From positions 7,192,001 through 7,256,000 of the forward strand of contig CM082598.2 in the NCBI GenBank assembly GCA_040954595.2: a DNA stretch of 64,000 nucleotides, written 5' to 3'. The notes below the pieces were generated by a model. That model was given only the letters and a program-made list of their open reading frames with translations. It had not been told where the DNA came from and did no database searches. This stretch comes from Balanoglossus misakiensis (Eukaryota; Hemichordata). Made by a program: the position numbers and the translations under genes. This document shows, in pieces, positions 48,331-58,250 of the stretch. How positions within the stretch are numbered: position 1 is the first letter of the stretch; each line of letters begins with the position of its first letter.

Positions 48331-48370
48331 AGAAGAAGAGTACCGGTGGGACCTACAGAAGAAAAAAGAA
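47676..48370 (+). repeat. Minisatellite of about 58 bp with purine-rich caps
   Basis: Units contain 'ccatccatccatcaaagttt' and 'ggttgactatggttgac' at about 58-59-bp spacing (for example 47758, 47817, 47875). The units fall into two larger blocks, since 'aagttgacgctcca' recurs at 47708 and 47972. The blocks end in a related 'cctacagg' sequence followed by A/G runs. The 94-codon ORF at 48089-48373 is a product of this repetition. Confidence 0.85.
48271..48345 (+). repeat. GA-rich microsatellite
   Basis: Purine-only tract with (GAAA)n and (GA)n sections. Long homopurine tracts of this kind are length-variable and can form triplex DNA. Confidence 0.85.
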
Positions 48371-48394
48371 TGAAAGAATTAAATACATGAAATC

Positions 48395-50880
48395 AATGAT
48401 AATTAAAGCTGCAAGCAGCGTTGGTGGGGCACAAACGGTTCCCATGGTAACCAGCGAATCCTAAAGCTGTATATGCTGTGGATACCAAGATATGGGAAAG
48501 TAGGTCAAAGGTCACCTGAGTTCACCCAAATTTGGGCAAAACATTTTGACACCATACTTGTCCATGACCAACAAAAAACAAACCTCTAGCCCTATTGGTT
48601 AGCCTGGAATTAGATATGTCCATAATTAATGAGGTAACATAAAAGACTCCAAAAGGTGTTCAATCCCTCCAAAAGCCAAGGCTCTATCCTGTCTGGATGC
48701 CGAGATATATGAAGGAAGGTCAAAGGTCACCTGAGGTCACCAAAATTTGAGCAAAACATTTTGACACCACACATGTCCTTAACCAACAAAAACCAAACCT
48801 CTAGCCCTGTTGGTTAGCTTGGAATAAGATATGCACATAATTAATGAGGTATTGTGTAAGACTCTATTAGGTGGTCAATCCCCCAATAGCCAGGGCTGTA
48901 ACTGTTCTGGATGCTGAGATATTGGAAAGTAGGTCAAAGGTCACCCACAATTTGGGCATAAATTTTGACCCCATAGTGGGCCATGTCCAACAAAAACCAG
49001 ACCTGGAGCCCTATTGGTTAGCCTGGATTTAGATATGCAGAAAAATGATGTTTCAGAAATAGGTCAAAGGTCATTGCCAAAATATTTGTGTCATGTCCTG
49101 ACAGCATTGGTACCCATGTCCACAAAATTCATGACTGTAGTGCTTTTACAAGAGGAGGTATGGGGAATATGCATATATAATTAGTTCGTTTAAAACTGGG
49201 TCAAAGGTCATGTGAAAATTGTGCCCCAAAATTGTGACAAGTTCCGGTCATATGATGACTTATATCCACAAAAATAATTTCTGTGGTGTAAACATTTTGG
49301 CTATAAAACGGAATTTACATGGAAATCCAATATGGCCGCCATAATGATCGACCAATCACAGTGCACTTCACAAACTTGAAAGACATAGGTTAGGTGACCG
49401 CATACCCCGAATCCCATAACTCGGCGATCACTGCTTCTGGAGAAATAGATTTTTAAAGTTTTAAGTAATTTTTCAGAAAAAAAATTGTAGCAAAAAAACT
49501 TTATATTTGACATCATGATTTCAATGGGGTAAAATAATGGACAGAAGGTAGGCTACCTGCACACAAAATTTGAACTCGATTGGCCCAGTAGTTTTTGAGA
49601 AGGAGTCATTTAACGGTTTTTGGAAAATCCAATATGGCCGCCAGGTCACGTGACTAATTAAATATTCACGGCCACTGTAGGTCTACTCATTGGCCCCTAT
49701 CACTCTACAAAGTTTCAGCCCCGTAGGTGCTGCGGTTTTCCAGATCTACCTGGCCGGGCTTGTGCCCCTAATGATAGCATTAATGTGGCAAGCCAGCCCA
49801 ACACAACATACTGCGGGTCAAGGGGTGCATATGGTCAATTAATGAAAAAAATTAAGGTGCAACCAACATTGGCTAGGTCTACGCAGTTCCTATGGATACC
49901 AGAGAGTGCCAATGCTGTATCTGATATGTTTATAGGAAAGTTGATCAAAGGTCACCAAGAGCTCACCCAAAATTGTCAACAAATTTTTCTTCCAAAATGA
50001 TCAGTGTAAAATGAAAAACAAGACTTCTGGCTCTATTGGTTAACCTGGTTATAAGGTGTGCCAGCCTTCAACATTTTAAGGCAGTATCTGCTGTGCATGC
50101 CAAGGCATGGAAAAATAGGTTAAAAGTCATCAAAAGTCATCAAACCAAAGCCATCAAAAATGTCAGAAAAAAATTTGATTGCATAGTGGTCAATGGTCAA
50201 GGAAACCCAGACTCAAAGCTTCATTGTCTAGTCTACAATTACGTAAGCACATATTTATAAGATTATCATTGGTCAAGAAATTCAGCAAAAAAATTAAGTC
50301 CAATAGTAGAGCATGTTCATAAAAAATTCAACCTGTAACAATGTGGGTAAGCTCAGCATTAGATATGCACATATTTATAAGGTCAACATTGGTCCAGTGG
50401 ATCCCAAATGTAACAAAAATACCTAAGTCCCATACTTGTCCATATTCATCAAAAACCAAACCTCTAGTGCTACTAGTCTTGCCGCAATAATATATTCAGA
50501 AAAGAATACAGGTGCCAAATGTAGAACGAAGTTCAATGCCAAAATTATCAAAATATTTGGGTTATGTCCTGGCAGGAGTAATATTAATGTGACAAAAATC
50601 ATCACTGTTGTGCTTTTCAACAAGAGGCACATCTACGAATAATTAAGTTCTGAAAAAAACTGGATCAAAATACATGCGAAAGTTGCCCAAAAAATGTATT
50701 CTGGTCATATGAAGACTCGTATCTATAAAAAGAATTGGTGTGCAATCAATGAGTAGCCCAGAAAAAGGAAATTTTAGTTTTTAATCAGAATTCATAAAAT
50801 CCAATTTGGCTTCAATAAGCTTTAATTAAGTTCTGAAAGATCTGGATCAAAAGACAAATGAAATTTGCCAAAAATTTGTA
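48395..50880 (+). repeat. Repeat family C, best-preserved copy and left flank of piggyBac
   Basis: Begins 'attaaagctgcaagcagcg' and runs with internal sub-repeats of about 215 bp (equivalent points 48502, 48717, 48931). It includes five copies of an AGGTCAAAGGTCA-type motif and the recurring 'aatccaatatggccgcc' (49324, 49626). The later, more diverged copies at 54681-64000 are homologous ('attaaaactaaaagcagc'). The stretch ends at the TTAA where piggyBac inserted. Small ORFs here have no recognisable domains. Confidence 0.8.
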
Positions 50881-50884
50881 TTAA

Positions 50885-50931
50885 CCAGATATCTCCCAAA
50901 TCGTAATCAGTATGAAGCTCTCATGGCTGCC
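50885..50931 (+). repeat. Left terminal inverted repeat of piggyBac
   Basis: Starts 'ccagatatctcccaaatcg' directly after TTAA. It pairs imperfectly with the right end; the shared blocks are TCTCCCA, CGTAAT, GAAGCTC and CATGG. The match is patchy rather than identical, so the two ends have diverged or were never perfect. Confidence 0.7.
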
Positions 50932-51383
50932 CAGATCAGATCAAGTTGCAAGTTTTAATGACCTGCCCAGGCACCGGTCATTCTAATTACTCAAATCTTA
51001 ATTACTTGTAACCCGAAACTGGTGAAGCTGTTTGAATGCTTTCAAATACAGTTTAGGAGGTCAGTCTGTTGCTGCTGTTTTGCAAAGCTCTCAAGTATAC
51101 TTCAGACGGGCAGAATTAAACTTGTAACATGGATTTTGGTGAGTACAAGTTTATGTATGACTGGTGATATACCTTCAGTCAACAAGCAGAACTGGCAAAA
51201 TACAAAAGTTGGCTGTGATTGCTGACAAAACTGACCAGGGGTCAGATTACGATTCACTGCATTACCAACAGTTCAGTGTCTGGCAATTCTCTGTGCTTTC
51301 TGTATATTTTGTCTAATGGGCGGGCTAATGACAAGTGTTCTCCTATACTTGTCATTACAGATAAAGTGGTGCATGATTACAGA

Positions 51384-53891
51384 ATGTCCACACGAGAAAT
51401 TGCCTCTTTACAAGTCACTGAAGAAGAAAGTGCTCTTCTTACAGGTGAATCAACTACACGGTCTGGGGCTGTGCGAAGACACGTGTACTTTAGGGAAGAT
51501 GGGAGCATTACCCCTACTCCTCCAGACAGGGGTGACGAGCAAGGACAGGGAGAAGTAGTTTCTGGTGCCGAAGCCAGCACTACAGATGGTGAGATTCCCA
51601 GCAGATCTCACCAGGGAAATGAGTCTCCGATGGACATTTCCGACAACGAACAAGACATTTCGGCAAACAGATCTATGAGGGCTAGAAAGCGAATCAGGTA
51701 TGAACAGTTGGATGACACTGAAAGTGAAGAATGGAGCAGTGATCCTGATTATGCCCCTTCTTCAGATCCCGATTCTGATATTGATACAACATCTGGTGAC
51801 GAGGACGAATCGGCCGATGAAGGATTGACGGAAGGGGCACGTCGACGTGTTCGCAATGTACCCCTCACCAGAATAGAATCTACTTGGCGGGAGAGCGGTT
51901 ACACAGAACCAACTCATCACGATGATGATGACGACAGTGACAGTGATGATAGCGATGACTGGTCCTATAGATTGAAGCCACACAACAATCTGCATGCCTT
52001 CACCGGCAGTCCTGGTGCCTCGGTAGATTTGGGAGATGAACCCACTCCCCTTAGTACGTTCCAGAAAATTTTCCCACCATCACTGGTAACAAAGCTGCGA
52101 CAAGAAACCAACAGCTACGCCAGGTGGGTGAGACGGCAAACTGGTAAGGAGGACAGATTTTGGTCACCAGTTGACAACGATGAGATGCAAGCCGTCATCG
52201 GTATATTGATATTGATGGGTGCAGATCCAAAACATGAAGTCGCTGACTACTGGTCGACAAATAGATCACTCCGAAATGACTTCATTGCCAGTGTTATGAG
52301 CAGAAATCGGTTTCAGAAGATAATGCAGTATTTCCACTGCAATGACGCTGACCGAGACCCAGCTAATATGGAGGTGGGTGAAGCACGAAGGAGGGCAAGA
52401 CAGGCACAACCTATGTATAAGGTGGCACCAGTACTTGACGCTGTAATGGCAAACTCTCGTGAGTGCTATGGCCTGCATGAACAGATAGCCATCGATGAAT
52501 CAATAGTGGCATACAAGGGACGATACAACGGTATTCCTACTGTATTCATCAAGGGAAAACCACACGCGAAAGGCTTCAAAGTCTATACCCTTGCAGACAG
52601 TGTCACTAATTACATGGCAAATATGAAGTTCATGACAACAACTGGCAGTCATGAAAACGATATGCGTGATGTCTCAAGAACGACAGCCATCTGCGTAGAC
52701 CTGGTACAGCATGTACAGGGACAGTATCACACCCTTTTTACGGACAGTTTCTACACAAGCATGCCATTGGCGACAACACTGCTTGAGGAGTACCAGACAT
52801 ATCTGGTTGGCAGCATCCGGCAAGATAGAGTGGGTTTTCCTAATGCACTACGTACAAACCCCAAAAGGAACCCAAACAGTGCGCAGATAGCAGGGTTACA
52901 AAGGGGACAGTTTGTCACTCTGCAGAAGGGCAACTTGGTAGTGGTCGCATGGAAAGATTCGAGCCTGTTGTATTTAGTGACTAACTGTTATGAAGGCTAT
53001 AGAACGGATGGCCAACGAGTGGTCCGATACGTAAAGTCGGCTCAATTACTGAGAAAGATTGCGTACAGCCTGCCAGCGCCTGATGTGGTTTCCAAGTACA
53101 ACCAGTACATGGGTGGTGTCGACAGAGCCAATCAGCTAAGATCGTACTATACATCTCAGCGACAAACCCACAAATGGTGGAAGTACATTTTCTTCTTCCT
53201 GCTGGACACTGCGATATCAAATAGCTGGATAATCTACACCGAACTGGTTGATGAGCGGAAAAAGCACAAGGCCTTCCAGGTCGATGTTGGCAATGCAATG
53301 GTTGGTGGCTTTACTTCCCGCAAACAAATGCTAACCAGCACGGCACCACCGATACACACATACAAGCATCACAGCTTGGTGAAAGGGGATGGCAGAGGTG
53401 CAAGCTGTAGAATGTGTATAAAGATGGGAAGGAAAACCCCGAGTGGCTGTTTTGTCACCACAGTGTTCCTGTGCAGCCAGTGCCGTATACACCTTTGCAA
53501 AGACTGCTTCCTACCCTACCATCACGTAGCCACAGGTAGTCCAAGTGTTGTGGCTGTTACCCAAACAGAGGTGGATGACCTAAATGAGGCAATGAGACGG
53601 TGGACTATAGCACAACCTCGAGGCAGAGGAAGACCGTCTACAACCGGGACAGGGAGGCAGCAGCCTGCAGCCGCCGAGCCACATGCTGGACCCAGTGGAC
53701 AACAGTCTGTGAATCGCACAGCAAGAAGGGGACGTGGTGCTTCCAGAGGAACTGCAAGATCGGTCGCCGCAGAAAGACAGCAGTCCATCAATGAAGCACA
53801 AGCTCCAACAAGAGGACGACCACCACTTCAAAGGGGAAGTCGCGGTGGACGGATGAGAAGAAATGGTCCCAAGGGGCGGGGGGCTATTTGA
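51384..53891 (+). CDS. piggyBac transposase with AT-hook-like tail
   Basis: 835 residues from the first in-frame ATG; the upstream extension to 51219 has no ATG and is unlikely to be translated. It would cut and paste the element at TTAA. The N-terminus (about 60-200) is acidic and Ser-rich. The DDE_Tnp_1_7-type domain covers about 225-620. The three aspartates are Asp371 ('IAIDESIVAYKG'), Asp454 ('LFTDSFYTS') and Asp580 ('YMGGVDRANQ'). A Cys-rich zinc ribbon lies at about 675-714 (Cys675, 678, 689, 697, 700, 705, 708 and His713/714). Beyond it, about 120 residues are rich in Arg, Gly and Gln and contain two RGRP cores (near 748 and 810) like AT-hooks, which is unusual for the family. No stop interrupts the ORF, so it may be functional or domesticated. 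Confidence 0.92.
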   Translation: MSTREIASLQVTEEESALLTGESTTRSGAVRRHVYFREDGSITPTPPDRGDEQGQGEVVSGAEASTTDGEIPSRSHQGNESPMDISDNEQDISANRSMRARKRIRYEQLDDTESEEWSSDPDYAPSSDPDSDIDTTSGDEDESADEGLTEGARRRVRNVPLTRIESTWRESGYTEPTHHDDDDDSDSDDSDDWSYRLKPHNNLHAFTGSPGASVDLGDEPTPLSTFQKIFPPSLVTKLRQETNSYARWVRRQTGKEDRFWSPVDNDEMQAVIGILILMGADPKHEVADYWSTNRSLRNDFIASVMSRNRFQKIMQYFHCNDADRDPANMEVGEARRRARQAQPMYKVAPVLDAVMANSRECYGLHEQIAIDESIVAYKGRYNGIPTVFIKGKPHAKGFKVYTLADSVTNYMANMKFMTTTGSHENDMRDVSRTTAICVDLVQHVQGQYHTLFTDSFYTSMPLATTLLEEYQTYLVGSIRQDRVGFPNALRTNPKRNPNSAQIAGLQRGQFVTLQKGNLVVVAWKDSSLLYLVTNCYEGYRTDGQRVVRYVKSAQLLRKIAYSLPAPDVVSKYNQYMGGVDRANQLRSYYTSQRQTHKWWKYIFFFLLDTAISNSWIIYTELVDERKKHKAFQVDVGNAMVGGFTSRKQMLTSTAPPIHTYKHHSLVKGDGRGASCRMCIKMGRKTPSGCFVTTVFLCSQCRIHLCKDCFLPYHHVATGSPSVVAVTQTEVDDLNEAMRRWTIAQPRGRGRPSTTGTGRQQPAAAEPHAGPSGQQSVNRTARRGRGASRGTARSVAAERQQSINEAQAPTRGRPPLQRGSRGGRMRRNGPKGRGAI

Positions 53892-54245
53892 ACGCAAACA
53901 AGTGTTAAATTTGGGCCCTGGGGCGGGGGGCTCTTTGTCGTTAGAGAAGTAAACTACTGGTATAACACTTTCGTCTTGTGTCTTGCAGGATTAGTCGTGA
54001 AGTTGCACACAAGCAAACATACTGCCATATTTTGAGGTAGGCTAAACATGCTAGCCAACTCGGAACTATTGGTAGTGCAGTGAATCGTAATAGGCCTGGG
54101 TCTGATGTACTTGCAAACTCAATAAGCCCAACTCTGAAGTACTTGCAACATGTTGACGGCCCAAGTCTGATTTACTCAGTCAAAAAAACCCTATGGGAAA
54201 TCCATGACAGGTTGCAACAAATCCAGACTTGGTAGTTTAGAATGG
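53892..54245. other. 3' non-coding region of piggyBac
   Basis: Contains three TTGCAA motifs (54111, 54143, 54212), two of them inside 'gtacttgcaa'. One more TTGCAA lies just inside the left end (50946). They may be subterminal transposase-binding repeats. Confidence 0.45.
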
Positions 54246-54291
54246 CAAACCCATGGGAGCTTCCTATGTATTACGGCTGGGAGAAAGAGGA
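54246..54291 (-). repeat. Right terminal inverted repeat of piggyBac
   Basis: On the minus strand it starts 'tcctctttctcccagccg' directly after TTAA and matches the left end in blocks. Confidence 0.7.
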
Positions 54292-57200
54292 TTAATAGGT
54301 GTTGAAAAAGGTTGGATCAAAGGACATGTGAAAGTTGCCAAAACATTGTAACATATTCTAGTTGTATGGTGACTCGTATCCATTAAAGGAATTTGTATGC
54401 AATCAATGCTTAGGCTAAAAATAGGAAAATTTAGTTTTTAATCGGAGTTTAGAAAATCTAATTTGGCTCCAATGAGATTTAACCAATCAAAATTCACTTG
54501 AAAACTTGATTAGATAAAAAAATGACAATTTTAATGAGATTTTCAAAAATACAACAAGGCATCAAAAGTCACATGACCACTAATGATATTATTGTCAAAC
54601 TTTGAACTGGACAGTCAATTAGTAATTGATTTGCCCTGCAGTTTTGAAAAAAAAATGTCAACTTGTAGAAATTATCAGAAAATCCAATATGGCCGTCATG
54701 AAGAAGACAATTAAACTTACAAGCAGCATAGCAGGGGCTAAACTGGTTAGCATGGTTTCAAAAGAAAGCAAAGGCTGTAAATGGTAAATGGTAAAGTACT
54801 TCATTAGGTGTTCCAGTCCTCTAAATTTGAAACATGCATCTGCTGTGCATGCCAGGTTATGGGAAAGTAGATCAAAGGTCATTGCCAAAATTATCAAAAA
54901 ATTAGGTTATGTTCCGGCAGCAGTAGTACTCTTGTAAACAAAATCATGACTGTTGTGCTTTTTAACAAGAATCGTATCCACGTACAATTAAGTTCAGAAA
55001 ACACTGGATCAAAGGACATGTGTAGTTGTCAAAATTTTGTATAATCAAGTTCTGAGAAAACTGGATCAAAACATGTATTCTGGTCATATGGCGACTCGTA
55101 TCCATACAAAAGTTTTATCCAATAAGGTTGAACCAATCACAATTCACTTGAAAACTTAAGTAGAAAAAGATTTTTGACATTTTTAACGAGATTTTTCAAA
55201 AATCCATAATAAATCCAAAGTCACATGACCACTAACATTATTATTGAAAAAATTGGAATCGCACAGTAAATTAGAACTTTATTGGCCTTGTAATTTTTAA
55301 AAAAGTCAACTTTTAAAGGTTATCAGAAAATCCAATATGGCCGCCATGACGAAGACAAAGCTAAAAGCAGCATTGGAGGGACGAATGTCCTTAGCATGGT
55401 TCCAACAGAAAGCAAAGGCTGTATCTGTAGCAGATGCCGAGAAATGGTAAAGTAAGCCAGATGTCATGCAAAATTGTGCCAACAAATTTTGATATCAAAC
55501 TGATCAAACTGATCAGTGTCCAGACTTCTAAGCTATATTGGTTAACTTGAAATTGCTTATGTACATAATTATTGTGTTAACGTTTAAGACTTCATTAGGT
55601 GTTCCAGTCCTAAAAATTTGAAGGCTGTATCTGCTGTACATTCCAAGGCATGGGATAGTAGATCAAAGGTCATTTCCAAAGTTATCAAAAGATTTGGGTT
55701 ATGTCCTGGCAGCAGTAGTACTCATGTGAACAAAATCATGACTGTTGTGCTTTTTAACAAGAGGCATATCCACATAAAATTAAGTAGTGAACAAAAATGG
55801 ATTAGAGAATGTGTGAAAGTTGCCAAAAAATGGAACGTATTCTAGTCATATGGTGACTCGTATCCATAAAAAATAGTTGTGTGCTATCAATTAGTAGGCA
55901 AGAAATAGGAAAATTTAGTTGTTAATCGGATTTTAGAAAATTCATTTTGGCTCCATAAATAAATGAGATGTTTTAATGAGATTTTCAAAAATCCAATAAG
56001 GCATCCAAAGTCACATGACCACTAATGATATTATTGTCAAACTTTGTGAACAGTAAATTAGAACTTGATTCGCCCTGCAGTTTTGAAAAAAAGTCAACTT
56101 TTATAGATTATCAGAATATCCTATATGGCAACCATGAAGGAGACAATTAAAGCAACATGCAGCATTGCAGGGGCCAAAGTGGTTAGCATGGTTCCAACAC
56201 AAAGCAAAGGCTGTATATGTTATGGATGCTGAGAAATGGTAAAGTAAGTCAGAGGTCATGCAAAATTGTGCTAAGAAAATTTGATATCACACTGATCCGT
56301 ATCCAACAAAAAGCCAGACTTCTAACTCTATTGGTTAATTTGAAAAAGCTTATGTACATAAATATTGTGTTAAAGTTTAAACTTCATTAGGTGTTTAAGT
56401 CCTCCAAATTTGAAGACTGTATCTGCTGTGCATGCCAAGTTATGGGGAAGTACATCAAAGGTAATTGCCAAAATTATCAAAATATATGTGTTATGTCCTG
56501 GCAGCAGTAGTACTAATGTGAGCAAAATCATGACTGTTGTGCTTTTTAACAAGAGGCATATCCACATAAAATTAAGTTCTGGAATTACTGGATCAAAGGA
56601 CATGCGAGAGTCACCGGCAAATTGTAATATATTCTGGTCATATGGTGACTCATATCCATAAAAATAATTTGTGTGCTTTCAATGAGAAGGCTAGAAATAG
56701 GAAATTTTAGTTTTTAATCAGAGATCAGAAAATCCAATATGGGTCCAATTAGTTTTAACCAATCACAATTTACTTGATTTTTTTATGATATTTGTCAAAA
56801 ATCCAATTATGCATCCAAAGCCACATGACCACTACTGATACTATTATTGTCAAACAGACTTCAGAAAACAGACTTCTCAGCTGTATTGGTTAACTTGAAA
56901 TTGCTTATGTACATAATTATTGTGTTAAAGTTTAATACTTCATTAGGTGTTTCAGTCCTCCAAATATTTTGTTTATTTCCTGGCAGCAGAAAGCAAAGGC
57001 TGCATCTGTTATAGATGCAAAACTCCTGTGAACAAAATCATGACTGGTGTGCTTTTTGACAAGAAGCATATCCATGCACAATTAAGTTCTGGAAAAAATG
57101 GATCAAAGGACATTCAAAAATTGCCCAAAAATTGTAATATAATCTGGTCATGTGGTGACTCATATCTATTGAAAGAATTTGGGTAGGTTTGAAATAGGAT

Positions 57201-57379
57201 TTTTATTTAAATCGTGTGTTTAGAAAATCCGATTTCGCTTTAATTAGGATAAACCAATCACAATTCACTTGAAAACGTGATTAGGAAAAGATTTGTGAAA
57301 TTTTTCATGAGATTTTTCAAAAATTCAAAATGGCAACCAAAGTGACATGACCACTAATGATATTATTGTCCAACATTAA

Positions 57380-57955
57380 AGGTCTCATGTCATGCTTTGG
57401 AAAGTTTTCATTTTTCCACGTCAAAAGCTCACCTAGGGTACCTGTCTATGCATTGCCTATTGTGTCGGTTCCGAAAAATGTGCGCGAATGCCGGAATTTG
57501 CCCCCTTTTTTCATGCCTGTGATCAGGGAGCCACTTCGCACTCGAGCCAGGCGAAGGTATTTGCATATGGACAAACAAGTACACTACATTGTAGTGTACC
57601 ATTCTGTTTACAGTAAAGTGTAATTAGCAGTCCATGAGTAATTAAGTCCACAGACAAAGACAAGCTATATAAACAGTGTTCAAAGCAAAGGAAGCCCTTG
57701 CCTCACATTGCAGGCAGAGGATTTACAAAGGTGTGAAAGACTATTTGTCCACATCAAGATAAGTCTTCGGCTTAACTTCAAAAAGCCGAAAAAAATCGAC
57801 TGAGTTGGGTTAGGGGTACACGCCCACCCGCCACTTTTACTTGCTTGTTATCTAAGCACAAGGGGCAAAACGCATTGCAAGATAGTAACATACGTTAACT
57901 TCAAGACCCAAATAGTGATTTTACGCGTGGTTGTATAGGGCATGGCATGAGACCT
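57380..57955. mobile_element. MITE with 16-bp inverted ends and TTAA duplication
   Basis: A 576-bp segment absent from the other copies of repeat C, which read 'caaacattgaaccgcacag' across this point. Ends are 'aggtctcatgtcatgc' and its inverted match 'gcatggcatgagacct' with one mismatch. TTAA lies on both sides (57376-57379, 57956-57959). It encodes no transposase, so it would need one from elsewhere. Its end does not resemble the piggyBac termini in this window. It contains a 21-nt near-palindrome at 57579-57599. Confidence 0.8.
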
Positions 57956-58116
57956 TTAAACCGCACAGTAAATTAGAACTTGATTTGCCTTGTAGTTGTT
58001 GAAAAGATGTAAATTTTTAAGGGTTATCATAATATCCAATATGGCCACCATTAAGAAGAAATGGGATGGGCCCAAGCGGTTAGCATGGTTCCAACAGAAA
58101 GCAAAGGATGTTTTGT

Positions 58117-58250
58117 GAAAAAAATCTTATGAAAACTCATATTCGAAAGAGCATACAGTGTGGTTTAACCGTGAGCGTCATTGGGCAAAATTTCTTTTTG
58201 GATTTTGGCGCTATATAAACTTTTTTGTTTGATTGATTTGATTTGTTTGA
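58117..58250 (+). mobile_element. SINE 3' tail, short insertion
   Basis: 134 bp inserted into a repeat C unit and flanked by TTTTGT on both sides (58111-58116, 58251-58256). Removing it restores the unit reading found in other copies. The 3' part 'ttggcgctatataaac' followed by (TTTGATT)-like repeats is the tail form of many animal SINEs and their LINE partners (family knowledge). It is probably 5' truncated. Confidence 0.65.

Larger units (their letters stand above)
50881..54295 (+). mobile_element. piggyBac transposon with TTAA target duplication
   Basis: Element 50885-54291 flanked by TTAA on both sides (50881-50884, 54292-54295), the piggyBac hallmark. The ends are imperfect inverted repeats: from each TTAA it is exactly 13 nt to the end of 'CTCCC', followed by shared 'CGTAAT' and 'GAAGCTC-CATGG' segments. 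Related unoccupied copies of repeat C keep the TTAA (for example 59496-59499), which confirms the insertion point. One long transposase ORF lies inside. Confidence 0.85.

Noticed and set aside
48089-48373. 94-codon ORF in the minisatellite
   Set aside because: Encoded by the 58-bp repeats and the GA tract; Lys/Glu run is from the microsatellite.
51219-51383. N-terminal extension of the piggyBac ORF from 51219
   Set aside because: The first codon is TTG and there is no ATG before 51384; not a credible start in a eukaryote.
54267-54278. 12-nt match between the piggyBac right end and the Gypsy LTR end (TGTATTACGGCT)
   Set aside because: No similarity continues beyond it and the elements are unrelated; probably chance.
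57357-57623. 88-codon ORF in the MITE
   Set aside because: It crosses the MITE border into repeat C and has no domain.
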